This document shows positions 32,376 to 41,771 of a DNA stretch of 64,000 nt, piece by piece. This stretch comes from Martinezella tropici (GTDB taxonomy: Bacteria > Pseudomonadota > Alphaproteobacteria > Rhizobiales > Rhizobiaceae). How positions within the stretch are numbered: position 1 is the stretch's first letter; the number at the start of each line of letters is the position of its first letter. The translations under genes and the position numbers were made by a program. Below the pieces are notes generated by a model. It saw only the letters and a program-made list of their open reading frames with translations, ran no database searches and was not told the origin of the DNA. The stretch is taken from the NCBI RefSeq assembly GCF_008370325.1, contig NZ_VNIP01000011.1, positions 558,001-622,000 of the forward strand, in the 5' to 3' direction.

Positions 32376-35339
32376 TCACTCGAAATCATCATTGCCCGAA
32401 TTACCGCCGCCGTTGCGGTTGCCGGTGATGATCTCGCGTTTGCCGACATGGTTGGCGGGACCGACCAGACCGTCCTTTTCCATACGCTCGACGAGCGAGG
32501 CGGCGCGGTTGTAGCCGATGCCGAGGCGGCGTTGGATATAGGACGTCGAGCACTTCTTGTCGCGCATGACCACCTTGATCGCCTGCTCGTAGAGATCGTC
32601 GCCGTCTTCGGAGGCAATCGCCCCCTTGTCGAAGACGGCCGTGTCTTCTTCCTCGTCTTCTTCGTCCTCGTCGGCGGTGACCGTGTCGAGATATTCCGGA
32701 CGGCCCTGCAGCTTCAGGTGGGCCACGACCTTCTCGACTTCCTCGTCGGAAACGAAGGGGCCGTGAACGCGGGAGATGCGGCCGCCACCGGCCATATGCA
32801 GCATGTCGCCCTGGCCGAGGAGCTGTTCCGCACCCTGCTCGCCGAGAATGGTGCGGCTATCGATCTTCGAGGTCACCTGAAAGGAGATGCGGGTCGGGAA
32901 GTTCGCCTTGATCGTGCCGGTGATGACGTCGACCGAGGGACGCTGCGTCGCCATGATTAGATGGATGCCGGCGGCACGCGCCATCTGCGCCAGACGTTGG
33001 ATTGCGCCTTCGATTTCCTTGCCGGCGACCATCATCAGGTCGGCCATTTCGTCGACGATGACGACGATATAGGGCATCGGCGTCAGGTCCATTTCCTGTT
33101 GCTCTTCGATCGGGGCACCGGTGCCCTTGTCGAAGCCGGTCTGGACCATGACGTGGATCGTCTCGCCCTTTTCCTTGGCGGAGGCAACGCGGCTGTTGTA
33201 GCCGTCGATATTGCGCACACCGAGGCGCGACATCTTCTTGTAGCGATCCTCCATCTCGCGCACCGCCCATTTCAGCGCCATGACGGCCTTCTTCGGATCG
33301 GTCACGACGGGGGTCAGCAGGTGCGGAATGCCGTCGTAGACGGACAGTTCCAGCATCTTCGGATCGACCATGATCAGGCGGCACTGTTCCGGCGTCATGC
33401 GGTAGAGCAGCGACAGGATCATCGTGTTGATCGCGACCGACTTGCCCGAACCGGTGGTGCCGGCAACAAGCAGATGCGGCATCTTCGCGAGCTCGGCGAT
33501 GACAGGCTCGCCGCCGATCGTCTTGCCGAGGCCGAGCGCCAGCTTGTAGCCGCTCTTCTCGAAATCGGGCGAATCGATCATCTCGCGGAAGTAGACAGTC
33601 TCGCGGTTGACGTTCGGCAGTTCGATGCCGATGACGTTACGACCGGGAACGACGGCAACGCGGGCCGAGAGCGCCGACATCGAACGGGCGATATCGTCTG
33701 CGAGGTTGATGACGCGCGAGGATTTGACGCCAGGCGCCGGCTCGAATTCATAGAGCGTGACGACCGGGCCGGGGCGAACATGGATGATCTCGCCCTTGAC
33801 GCCGAAATCCTCGAGCACGCTTTCCAGCAAGCCGGCATTCTGCTCCAGAGTTTCCTGCGTCATGATCACGCCGGAGCGGATGGCTGGTTCCTGCAGCAGT
33901 TCGCGCGGTGGAAGCTCGTATTCGCCGTCAACGCTGGGAGCGATCGGCCGCCACTCGGGCGGCGTCAGCGACGCAGGACGGCGTGGCACGACCCGTGACG
34001 GCGGCGTATCGATCAGGCGCTGGGCTGCGGCTTCGACAGCGGGAATGGTCGGCGTAGCCTTGCCAACAGGCTCGGCAGGCACAGAGGCTGCAACCTTGGC
34101 CGGCATCGGCGCGACGACCATGACAGGCGCCTGACGGGATTCGATAACCGGGGCGGCTTGCGACCCATAAACTGCGGTTACGAAAACGGGCGGCGTGAAT
34201 GTTTCGGTCGGCGCCATCACAGTCTGCGGCTCGGCGGCAGATGCTTCGACAACGACGGGTGCCGCTTCGACGATGGGGGCGAGAACGGCAGCCTCAAGTG
34301 CGGCAAGCTCGTCCATGGCCGGCGTGCTCAGATCTGCTTCCGGCAGGCTGGCAACGGTTTCGACGGGAGCTACGATTTCGACCATCGCCGAAGGCTCGGC
34401 AGCGCCAATCGGGCGGCGGCACTCGACGACCCGGAACTTCGCAATGATCGATTCGGCATCGACTTCCGGCTTGGGCGGCATTGCCGGCTGCTTCGGTTCA
34501 CCCTTGAGGGCAGAGACAAACTCGCCGTCGAACGGCATCGCATCCCAGAAGGCAAAATCGGAAAGATGGACAAGACGCGACTCGACCACAGGCGCGGCTA
34601 GGGACTCGGGAACACTTGACTGTACGGGTAAAGCATCCAGCGCGATCGCGGGAGCTTTCGAAAATGCGGTAGCGATAACGGTCATCTCCAATGCGTCCGG
34701 CTCGGTTGCCGGGGAATTCTGAATTACTGTCGGCATGTAGTTTTGCACCGCAAAGGGCATGTCCTCCAACGGTGGCAGATGGAACTCGTCCCGTCGCGCG
34801 GGCGGAACGACGATGGTTGCAGCCGGGGTTGCAGCCGCCTCGACGACCGGCGGCTCCATCACGCGCATGGTAGCGTGTATGGAGACCTGTTGCCGAACCT
34901 CGGCCTTCGGCTCGACCGGCGGGCGACGGCTGATGATTTCGTTTTCGCGCGTGCGGGTGAAGCGCACGTTCGGGCCCATCAGGAAGGCGTTCTGCCAACC
35001 CGGCGATGCGAGATCTTCCGCGGAGATTCCCTGTGGCAGAACGGCCATTTGCTGCTCGCTCGTAGCGGCGGCTGCCTGCAGCGCTTCCACGACCGGCGGC
35101 GGCGCCGCGGCGGTTCGCCGTCTCACCTCTTCGGCAAGGCGCTTTTCCTCGGCGAGGCGCTGCTCTTCAGCCTTGCGCTTGGCTTCGCGGGCATTGCGAA
35201 TCTTCTCTTCCAGGAAGGCGCGGCGAGCAGCGATCTGCTCAGTCCGGCGCGCCTCTTCGGCCGCCTGCTCCGGGTCGAGATCGCCCTCCGGCTGGACGCC
35301 TTGAGACGCATTGGAAAGTGTCGTTCGGGAAAGACGCAT
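32376..35339 (-). CDS. ftsK: DNA translocase of the FtsK/SpoIIIE family, apparently without membrane helices
   Basis: ATP-driven DNA pump that clears chromosome termini at division. It has 987 residues. The N-terminus is a charged coiled coil (about 20-75), then a long Pro/Ala/Val-rich linker to ~480. The motor follows, with Walker A GTTGSGKS at about 627-634 and Walker B VVIVDEMADLMM at about 758. The C-terminal gamma winged helix (about 910-975) carries SYIQRRLGIGYNRAASLVERME, which reads KOPS-type sites. No transmembrane segment is visible where FtsK normally has four, so it may be a soluble paralogue like SftA. A full-length FtsK may exist elsewhere. Confidence 0.9.
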   Translation of the reverse strand: MRLSRTTLSNASQGVQPEGDLDPEQAAEEARRTEQIAARRAFLEEKIRNAREAKRKAEEQRLAEEKRLAEEVRRRTAAAPPPVVEALQAAAATSEQQMAVLPQGISAEDLASPGWQNAFLMGPNVRFTRTRENEIISRRPPVEPKAEVRQQVSIHATMRVMEPPVVEAAATPAATIVVPPARRDEFHLPPLEDMPFAVQNYMPTVIQNSPATEPDALEMTVIATAFSKAPAIALDALPVQSSVPESLAAPVVESRLVHLSDFAFWDAMPFDGEFVSALKGEPKQPAMPPKPEVDAESIIAKFRVVECRRPIGAAEPSAMVEIVAPVETVASLPEADLSTPAMDELAALEAAVLAPIVEAAPVVVEASAAEPQTVMAPTETFTPPVFVTAVYGSQAAPVIESRQAPVMVVAPMPAKVAASVPAEPVGKATPTIPAVEAAAQRLIDTPPSRVVPRRPASLTPPEWRPIAPSVDGEYELPPRELLQEPAIRSGVIMTQETLEQNAGLLESVLEDFGVKGEIIHVRPGPVVTLYEFEPAPGVKSSRVINLADDIARSMSALSARVAVVPGRNVIGIELPNVNRETVYFREMIDSPDFEKSGYKLALGLGKTIGGEPVIAELAKMPHLLVAGTTGSGKSVAINTMILSLLYRMTPEQCRLIMVDPKMLELSVYDGIPHLLTPVVTDPKKAVMALKWAVREMEDRYKKMSRLGVRNIDGYNSRVASAKEKGETIHVMVQTGFDKGTGAPIEEQQEMDLTPMPYIVVIVDEMADLMMVAGKEIEGAIQRLAQMARAAGIHLIMATQRPSVDVITGTIKANFPTRISFQVTSKIDSRTILGEQGAEQLLGQGDMLHMAGGGRISRVHGPFVSDEEVEKVVAHLKLQGRPEYLDTVTADEDEEDEEEDTAVFDKGAIASEDGDDLYEQAIKVVMRDKKCSTSYIQRRLGIGYNRAASLVERMEKDGLVGPANHVGKREIITGNRNGGGNSGNDDFE

Positions 35340-35560
35340 GAGACCTGCAACCCAGTCATTGATATTGCCGTTGGCTTCTCAAATCGAATAGGGCAAGGAT
35401 GGTTAATAAGTTCCTTCTTGCCGTTGTGGAAAGCAGCCATCCCGCACCCGTCGAATGGCCCTGCGCATCCCCGGAAATCCCACGGAAACAAGGGCATGAC
35501 AGTCCCTCCCCGGCGCGGAACCGCGACGGGAAGGCAGGTTAAATTTTTTGCTGGAGCCTG

Positions 35561-38068
35561 CTATCGCGATGAGGACAGTTGCGCGATGGAAAGCAGCGTG
35601 TCGGCGCTGATGCCGGTGCTGGAAGAAGAGCCCGAGAGAATCGAGAGCGCCGGAGATGTCGAGGAGGTCGTATTGTTCTCAAGGTCGTACATCGCCGAGA
35701 ATCGCTGCAGGAGCTTGTTGACCTTATCCGGGTCTTGCAGGTCGCTTACATTGACGAAATTACCGAGCATCTTGGCCTGGGTAGTGACATCCATGTTGGA
35801 GATCGAACTCGGCAGATTGTAGGTGGTGGTAATCACCTGATAGAGCGCTTTATCACCCATGATGTCATAGATCGAGTTGATATCAGGCGCCTTGCGCTGG
35901 AAGTAGAGCGCCAGACGCACGCCGGGATTGGTCTCGCCTTGCTGATCCTCCAGCGTCTGATGCAGATAGAGATCATTGGTCGCAGCGAGCGCACCCTGGT
36001 TTTGCGTCGTTCCGAGTTTGCTGTCGGTCAGTTTCCCATCAGTGCCGAAATTGAACGCCTCGACGATACTCTTGAACTTGGCTCCGTCGGTCGTGTTGAG
36101 GAAGCTCTTCGAATCGAAAGGATCGGAAGCGAAGGCCTTCTTCAGCGTCGCCGTAGTGACGCTTTTCGGATCGATGCCATTGGCCTTCAGGATGAAATTG
36201 GTGAGCTTGCTGTCGGCCAGCAGATCGGTGACGGAGGTTACTTTGACGATATTGGTCGCAAAATAGGTGGCGGCATCCTTGGCGTCGCTGGTCGCCTTGG
36301 TCAGTTCGGCGCCTGTCAGCCCGGCTGTGGCGCGGCTCGAATATTCGGAGATATCGCTGTTGATCTGTGTCTGCGACAGAGCTTGGATCGGAGCTTTCAG
36401 ATTGCCTTTGCTGTCGAAATTGAACGCCTTGGCAAGCTCGGTAAAGCGTGGATCCTTCAGCGAGTTGACATAGCTCTTCGGATCGTAGGGATCGCTTTCG
36501 AGGATCTTCGTCAGCTGCGACTTGGTAACTTCCTTGTCGCCGATCCCATAAGCCCGCAGCGCCATCTCGTAGAGTTCCGGCGCACTGTCGTTGGAGGAAT
36601 CGCTGTCGGCCGTGTTGCTCGTGAAGAAATCCTTGATGGTCTTCACGTCGGTGATGCGGTTCTTGTAGTTGTTGACGGCATCCGTTGTCAGCGCAGACTG
36701 CGACGACTTGTAGGTGCTCATATAGGCCTTGGAGGCCGCGTCGATCTCATCCTGTGACTGCGCGGTTTGGCCGGAGGCGAGCGTGCCGTCCGATTGGAAA
36801 TTGAACTGCGAAACGACATCAGTCAGGCCGAAGACGGCGGCGGTCGACGGATCGGCGAAAGCGTTCTTGAAGACGATCGCCGGCGTTGTCGGATCGATGT
36901 TGTAGGCCTGCTTGATGTAATCGAAGAGGCGCGTATCCGAGGTCAGCTGGTCGACAGAGGTGATCGAACCGATGTGGTTCTTGTAGTAGAGGTCATTGTC
37001 GACCGCACCGACGCTCGTGACGAACGAGGGCACGGTGGAATTATAGGCGCTCATCACATCGGCCTGCTGGCCGAGGGTCTGAGGCCCTCCCGGATAGTTT
37101 GCGGCATAGGCCGTCGTCGTGGCGCTGATCTGACCCGCGGTCTGCGCCTGCAAGCCCGAGGCGACCGTTCCATCGCTCTCAAAGTTGAACTGGGCCATGA
37201 CATCCGTCAAGCCGTTCGAACTCGCCGTACCTGCATCCTTGGCCGAAGCGTTGAACTGATCGGCTGTGATGTAGCCGGGGATACTGAATGCCGTCTTGAC
37301 GTATTGGAACAGCTGCGGATTGGACGTCAGCTGATCGACGGAGGCGATCTTGCCGATATTGGCCTCGTAATAGGCCGTATCGCTGTCCGCCGTTGATGTC
37401 TTGACCGTGCCGTCGGCATTGAAATTGAACTCCGCCACGAGAGCCTTGTCGGCGGCGCTGCCGTTCTGATTGACGTAGCTGTTGGGATCGCTGGGATCGC
37501 TCGTGAGCATCTGCTTCAGAATGGAGCTCGACGCATAGGTCGGGTCGATACCATAGGCCTGCAACACATAGTTGCGCAGGCGGGTGTTGCCGAGGAGATC
37601 ATCGACCGTCTTAACGGAGCTGATATTCTGGCTGTAATAGCTCGTTTCGGTCGCCGCAGCCGTCTCCTCATTCGTAAACGACTGCTGATAAAGTCCGATG
37701 AGATCGTCTTCCTGCGTGCTGGTCTGTGCCGTATTCGTGCTGCCCGTGCCGAAATTGAACGCGGCCGCCATTTCCTTGTAGCGCGGATCGGTGAGCTTAT
37801 TTGCAAAACTGCTGGAGTCGCTGAGATCGCTCGTCAGCACCTGTTTCATAAAGGCCTTGGCATAGGTCATGTCCGAAAGCCCGTAAGACTCCATGGCGTA
37901 ACTGTATAGCTGATAGTCATTCAGGAAGTCATCGACATCAGTTACTTTGCCGATATTGGCGTTGTAATAGTCGATCAAACGCTTGTTTTGCGACTGTGAT
38001 GCCACCTGGTTGAGCGAGGTCGCCATATCTCTGGTTGCGATCGTATAACCAAGATAAGTGGAAATCAT
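35561..38068 (-). CDS. Seven-repeat DUF1217 protein, flagellum-associated family
   Basis: An 835-residue protein built of about seven repeats of ~80-95 residues. Each repeat has the pattern YYxxNIxxVxxVDDLL, then a YGI(D)P helix, an LTSDPxDPxSYVN motif and an AFNFxxDG end; repeat starts are near residues 29, 143, 233, 365, 472, 595 and 705. DUF1217 proteins in rhizobia usually have one or two such units and lie in flagellar clusters. The opening MISTYLGYTIATRDM resembles the family. There is no signal peptide, so any export would be through the flagellar apparatus. No flagellar genes are nearby. Confidence 0.85.
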   Translation of the reverse strand: MISTYLGYTIATRDMATSLNQVASQSQNKRLIDYYNANIGKVTDVDDFLNDYQLYSYAMESYGLSDMTYAKAFMKQVLTSDLSDSSSFANKLTDPRYKEMAAAFNFGTGSTNTAQTSTQEDDLIGLYQQSFTNEETAAATETSYYSQNISSVKTVDDLLGNTRLRNYVLQAYGIDPTYASSSILKQMLTSDPSDPNSYVNQNGSAADKALVAEFNFNADGTVKTSTADSDTAYYEANIGKIASVDQLTSNPQLFQYVKTAFSIPGYITADQFNASAKDAGTASSNGLTDVMAQFNFESDGTVASGLQAQTAGQISATTTAYAANYPGGPQTLGQQADVMSAYNSTVPSFVTSVGAVDNDLYYKNHIGSITSVDQLTSDTRLFDYIKQAYNIDPTTPAIVFKNAFADPSTAAVFGLTDVVSQFNFQSDGTLASGQTAQSQDEIDAASKAYMSTYKSSQSALTTDAVNNYKNRITDVKTIKDFFTSNTADSDSSNDSAPELYEMALRAYGIGDKEVTKSQLTKILESDPYDPKSYVNSLKDPRFTELAKAFNFDSKGNLKAPIQALSQTQINSDISEYSSRATAGLTGAELTKATSDAKDAATYFATNIVKVTSVTDLLADSKLTNFILKANGIDPKSVTTATLKKAFASDPFDSKSFLNTTDGAKFKSIVEAFNFGTDGKLTDSKLGTTQNQGALAATNDLYLHQTLEDQQGETNPGVRLALYFQRKAPDINSIYDIMGDKALYQVITTTYNLPSSISNMDVTTQAKMLGNFVNVSDLQDPDKVNKLLQRFSAMYDLENNTTSSTSPALSILSGSSSSTGISADTLLSIAQLSSSR

Positions 38069-38385
38069 CAGCGGAATCCCAATAGATCTGTAATAAAGGG
38101 GACGAATCTAGTCGCCATTATTGCATACAAACCTTACCTGAGACTTACACGGGCTCGCCTCATGCGTGCACTATACTGGCGCACTGCCCTACCGTGTGTT
38201 CATCTTATGGAAACCCTGATGCATTCGATTTTGCTAACCATTTGAGGACGCAAAGTTTTCTTAACCTCGATTTTTAAGCTGTCCGGAAGGGACGGCGCCT
38301 AATCTGCCCAACAACGAGAGGACAAAAGTTCTCCGGGAGAAGACCGGAACAACCGGCTCTCAGGTAAAGCAAGGGTAGAAAATCG
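38069..38385 (+). promoter_or_regulatory. Intergenic region with a folded leader before the DUF6101 gene
   Basis: A 317-base gap without a gene, between divergent units. The last 105 bases could fold into three successive hairpins: GTCC/GGAC (38281-38293), GAGAG/TTCTC around GACAAAAG (38316-38333), and GAGA/TCTC enclosing CCGG-AACAA-CCGG (38337-38361). The leader ends with CTCTCAGGTAAAGCAAGGG just before the start codon. Stacked stems of this kind suggest a structured 5' leader, but I cannot assign it to a known class. Confidence 0.4.
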
Positions 38386-38952
38386 ATGACAAATACCGTC
38401 CTGAAGCCCGATTGGGCTGGAACCACACTGCGGCTTGATCCGGCGCGCTTCCCGCAACAGGTCAGCTATGCCATGCAAGGTGCCGCGGGTGATGTCACCA
38501 TTACGATCGACGAGCGTGGCGCGGTGCTGCGCAAGATCCTGCCGTCCAGCGGCCTGCCGCTGTCCGTTGCCCTGCCGAAACGTGCCTTCAAGGGCGTCGC
38601 CGCCCGCGCCATCGACCATGGCGACGGCGAAGTCACCGTAACGCTGGAACTGCATCATTCCGATCCGGATCTCTGCATCCCCCTTCTCGTCGCCCACGAC
38701 CTCAGCGATATCGCCGCCGACTGGCGCTCATGGTCTGAAGCCTTCCGCATTCCGATGCTGATGATCGAAGCCGACGGCGTTGCCCGCCCGCTCGAAGAAC
38801 ATCTCGGCGGCGTCCGCTCGCAGGACAGCCAGCCGCGTCGCCGTCACTCCTATTTCGCCGATCGCCGCCCGCGCTTTCTCGTACGCCGCACGACGGGCAA
38901 GCTCGGCGTCAAGATGAAGATCGAAGGCCGCGAGATCATTGCAAGGCGTTGA
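38386..38952 (+). CDS. DUF6101 family protein, function unknown
   Basis: Soluble protein of 188 residues that I associate, with moderate confidence, with the Rhizobiales family DUF6101. It opens MTNTVLKPDWAGTTLRLDPARFPQQV and has a beta-rich N-terminal half (VTITIDERGAVLRKILPS, VTVTLELHHSDPDLCIPLL). The basic C-terminus is rich in Arg (QPRRRHSYFADRRPRFLVRR). No signal peptide or membrane segment is present. The gene is alone, convergent with ubiA, and preceded by a leader with strong folding potential, so its expression may be controlled after transcription starts. Confidence 0.75.
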   Translation: MTNTVLKPDWAGTTLRLDPARFPQQVSYAMQGAAGDVTITIDERGAVLRKILPSSGLPLSVALPKRAFKGVAARAIDHGDGEVTVTLELHHSDPDLCIPLLVAHDLSDIAADWRSWSEAFRIPMLMIEADGVARPLEEHLGGVRSQDSQPRRRHSYFADRRPRFLVRRTTGKLGVKMKIEGREIIARR

Positions 38953-38989
38953 GCCCCATCGGCTCGAAATCTGGTCATCCTGAAAGACC

Positions 38990-39016
38990 GGCCGTGGGAC
39001 AAACAATCCCGCGGCC
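38990..39016 (+). terminator. Terminator-like hairpin after the DUF6101 gene
   Basis: GGCCGTGGGA (38990-38999) and TCCCGCGGCC (39007-39016) form a 10-bp stem with one G-T pair and a 7-base loop, 37 bases after the stop codon. It is followed by GAAGCTTTTA rather than a clean T-run. Confidence 0.55.
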
Positions 39017-39072
39017 GAAGCTTTTATACGTCAGCAAAATTTTGCTGGCCGCTTCCGCTCGGAACAATTTCC

Positions 39073-40035
39073 TCACGGAATTAGAAACAGGAACGACAGG
39101 AAGAGACCGGCAAAAATGATCAGGCCGACCCGATTGTTCGATTTGAACAGGGCAAGACACTGCTCGCCATCTTTGATGTCAAGCACGGCAATCTGGTAAG
39201 CGAACATGCCGCCGGCGACAAGCAGGCCGAGATAGGCAAGCCAGCTCGTGCCGGCCAGCGCGAAGCACACAAGCATCAGAAACAGCGTCGCCCCGTAGAG
39301 CCCGACGAGCCAGAGGCGCGTTTGATCGCCGAAAAGCCGGGCGGTCGAGCGCACGCCGATCAACTCGTCATCCTCCTTGTCCTGATGCGCGTAGATCGTA
39401 TCGTAGCCGATCGTCCACAGGATGGCTGCGAGATAGAGCACGATCGGGGCAAACGACAGGCTGCCGAAAAGGCCTGCCCATCCCATCAGCGCGCCCCAGG
39501 AAAAGGCAAGGCCAAGGAAGAATTGCGGCCAGTCGGTGAAGCGCTTTGCAAAGGGATAGAGCGCGACGATGCCGAGTGACAGCACGCCGAGAACGACCGC
39601 AAACCAATTGAACTGCAGCAGCACAAGCAGGCCGACCACGGCCTGCAGCGCGATGAAGACCTTGGCCTGCATGCGTGTCACGCGGCCGGATGGCAGCGGG
39701 CGCGAGCGCGTGCGTGCGACCGACATGTCGATCTCGTGATCGACCAGATCATTATAGGCGCAGCCGGCGCCGCGCATGGCGACTGCGCCGATGAAATAGA
39801 GGAACAGGTGGTAGATCACCACGAAGCCCGGCGAGCCATGGCCCATGGCGACCGAGGCATTGGCCGCCAACGCGACCGACCAGAAGCACGGCCACATAAG
39901 GAGCTGCCAGCCGATCGGCCTGTCCCAGCGCGCAAGCTGGGCATAGGGCCACAGCCACGGGGGCAGGACGCGATAGACCCAATTGCCGGATGGCGCGTCA
40001 GCAACGCGCCCATTGATGTCGCCTGTGTTTTGCAT
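39073..40035 (-). CDS. ubiA: 4-hydroxybenzoate polyprenyltransferase
   Basis: Inner-membrane enzyme of ubiquinone synthesis that attaches the polyprenyl tail to 4-hydroxybenzoate. It has 320 residues and about eight or nine hydrophobic helices. Both aspartate-rich motifs that bind the prenyl diphosphate through magnesium are visible: NDLVDHEID near residue 104 and YDTIYAHQDKEDD near 229. I chose the ATG at 40035 because it opens the protein just before the WVYRVLPPWLWPYAQLARWDRPIG start of the family. The polyprenyl donor is made by the synthase at 61662. Confidence 0.94.
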   Translation of the reverse strand: MQNTGDINGRVADAPSGNWVYRVLPPWLWPYAQLARWDRPIGWQLLMWPCFWSVALAANASVAMGHGSPGFVVIYHLFLYFIGAVAMRGAGCAYNDLVDHEIDMSVARTRSRPLPSGRVTRMQAKVFIALQAVVGLLVLLQFNWFAVVLGVLSLGIVALYPFAKRFTDWPQFFLGLAFSWGALMGWAGLFGSLSFAPIVLYLAAILWTIGYDTIYAHQDKEDDELIGVRSTARLFGDQTRLWLVGLYGATLFLMLVCFALAGTSWLAYLGLLVAGGMFAYQIAVLDIKDGEQCLALFKSNNRVGLIIFAGLFLSFLFLIP

Positions 40036-40148
40036 AGGCGAGTAGTAGTGACATCCGGCGCCGGAGGTCAAGCGGCGGGGCGTTAGAGCCGGATGATTTT
40101 ACGCCGCAAAGACCTAAAGTCTGAATCCGCCCTAAATTCAAAGAATTA

Positions 40149-40198
40149 GAGCATGATGTCGTTCGAAAACCGCCGAAACACTTTTCGGCATCATGCTC
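40149..40198. repeat. GAGCATGATG nested-hairpin repeat
   Basis: GAGCATGATG (40149-40158) pairs with CATCATGCTC (40189-40198), with an inner CCGAAA/TTTCGG stem. This sequence type is a common interspersed hairpin in rhizobial genomes (from memory). It sits between the 5' end of ubiA and the 3' end of the MipA-like gene and may terminate the latter. Confidence 0.65.
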
Positions 40199-40214
40199 CG
40201 GCCCCGCCTATTTC

Positions 40215-41024
40215 TCAATGCGTGGTGAAATTGAACTTGTAGCTGGCCGAGAGGCCGATCAGCAACTGGTTGCGGTCGCCCCGCTCGCGCACGAGGCTGC
40301 TGTCGGCAGCCGGGCCGGTAAGGCGCGTGTATTCCAGGAAGGTGCTGGTGGTCCAGTTTTCCGATGCCTTCCAGGTCAAGGCGCCGCCGACACCGACGGA
40401 CTTCACACCGCCGCCCGGATTATAGCGGCTGAGGCCGGAGGCGGCCGATTCACGAGCGTCGACACCGTAATAGGTGTTGAAATAGTCATTGGTGGCCATC
40501 GTCATGCGCGGCCCGCCCGAGAGGCGCAACTCCGGTGTAATATCGGTGAAGGCATCGATGGCCGTATCGGCGACGAGGCCGCTATGAGAGCGAATGCCCT
40601 GCCGGACTTCGATGCGGGCGCGCAGCCAGTCGGTCGGATAGGCTTCAGCGAAACCACCGGCTTCAGCACCCCATTTTACCTTCTTCAGCCCCCTCAGCTC
40701 GCGCCCATCGCTGCTGTCGCGGCTCGGCACGAACTTGCCGACGATACCGATGCGGAAGGCATCGCTCTCGATGAGCGCGAAGGACGGATTGTCGTTGCGT
40801 GAGGAAAAGCGCGGCCCGGGACCCTGCCGACCAACCGAGACCAGCGGCGACCACTGCAGCTTGTTGTGCTTGCCACCTTCGAATTTCGGCGCGGAGAAAC
40901 CGGCCGCACCGACGCTTAGGTACCAGTCACCCGACCAGAAATGCTGGCCATCGCCCGCGAAGGCGGCACCGGCATAGGCGACGGAGAGGCCGAAAATGAA
41001 AAGAAAACGCGACTTTGCAAACAC
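40215..41024 (-). CDS. MipA/OmpV family outer membrane protein
   Basis: Predicted outer-membrane beta-barrel of 269 residues. A GTG at 41024 is the likely start: GGAG lies 7 bases upstream and the protein then opens with a clean signal peptide, FAKSRFLFIFGLSVAYAGAAFA; the longer frame from 41084 adds a Cys-rich stretch without support. The mature part shows alternating barrel strands and the family blocks LSGGPRMTMATNDYFNTYYGVDARES and GGGVKSVGVGGALTW, ending in a YKF-type strand. The family member MipA binds murein hydrolase complexes; here the role is unknown. Confidence 0.83.
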   Translation of the reverse strand: MFAKSRFLFIFGLSVAYAGAAFAGDGQHFWSGDWYLSVGAAGFSAPKFEGGKHNKLQWSPLVSVGRQGPGPRFSSRNDNPSFALIESDAFRIGIVGKFVPSRDSSDGRELRGLKKVKWGAEAGGFAEAYPTDWLRARIEVRQGIRSHSGLVADTAIDAFTDITPELRLSGGPRMTMATNDYFNTYYGVDARESAASGLSRYNPGGGVKSVGVGGALTWKASENWTTSTFLEYTRLTGPAADSSLVRERGDRNQLLIGLSASYKFNFTTH

Positions 41025-41296
41025 ACCGCAACTCCATGATACGCAATACAGGGGACTATGAACGCAGCCCCAGAGTTGCCGCAAAATATTCGGATCGCGT
41101 TACCGCTCTCTTAACCACAAGGCGCTGAATCCGATGGGGACATCAAATTCAAGTTGAAGCATCGGTTTCCTTTGAGATGCGCCAATCTGTCGCGGTGATT
41201 TAATTATCGCATGGGCTACTCAATCACAGGTAATGGCCGGCATTTCCTTTGGTGCTCGCCATTTTGCAGCCCCCGATTTTCAAAGAAGAGCAACCA

Positions 41297-41731
41297 ATGA
41301 AGACCATATCGCTGATTTCCTTAGGTCTGTCCCTCAGCGCCGCCATGGCGCTCTCCGGCTGCGTCAGTGCCCCGCTCGGCGGGGCGAAGCAAACTGAGAC
41401 GACGGGAAGCATCCGCGCGGGCAAAAAAGCCCAAGTCATGTCGGTTTCGTTTCTGAAACCTGACTGCACATTCTCATCCTATCCCTATACTGCGGTCGTC
41501 AAACCGAGCAGCCACGGCAAGGTGGAGATCACTCACGGATCCGTAAAAGCGCATTTCCCAAGCGATGAACCCATGCATATGTGCAATGGCAAATCGGCGG
41601 AAGGCACCATCGTCTACTATACGCCCGATGCCGGCTTTACCGGCACCGATCAATTCACGATCCGGATGACGGGGCTGAATGCGGCAAATGGCGTTGCCGA
41701 GCACACCTTGAAGATTCGCGTTGTCAAATAA
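41297..41731 (+). CDS. Putative lipoprotein with an Ig-like C-terminal domain
   Basis: Exported lipoprotein of 144 residues. The signal peptide ends in a lipobox LSGC (about residues 18-21), after which the cysteine would be lipidated. The mature part is beta-rich, with IVYYTPDAGFTGTDQFTIRM resembling cadherin/Ig-like repeat domains and a short VAEHTLKIRVVK end. The ATG at 41297 follows AAGAGCAACC. Function is unknown; it may be an envelope-stability protein. It is convergent with cfa across a shared hairpin. Confidence 0.75.
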   Translation: MKTISLISLGLSLSAAMALSGCVSAPLGGAKQTETTGSIRAGKKAQVMSVSFLKPDCTFSSYPYTAVVKPSSHGKVEITHGSVKAHFPSDEPMHMCNGKSAEGTIVYYTPDAGFTGTDQFTIRMTGLNAANGVAEHTLKIRVVK

Positions 41732-41771
41732 GCTCAAAGCGTGCCGTACCAGCTCAAGCCCTGAATGAGAA

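Noticed and set aside
38316..38361. A guanidine-I or glycine riboswitch before the DUF6101 gene.
   Set aside because: Only short strings match either class; the 5' half of both aptamers is missing, and the downstream gene has no matching function. I kept it only as an unclassified leader.
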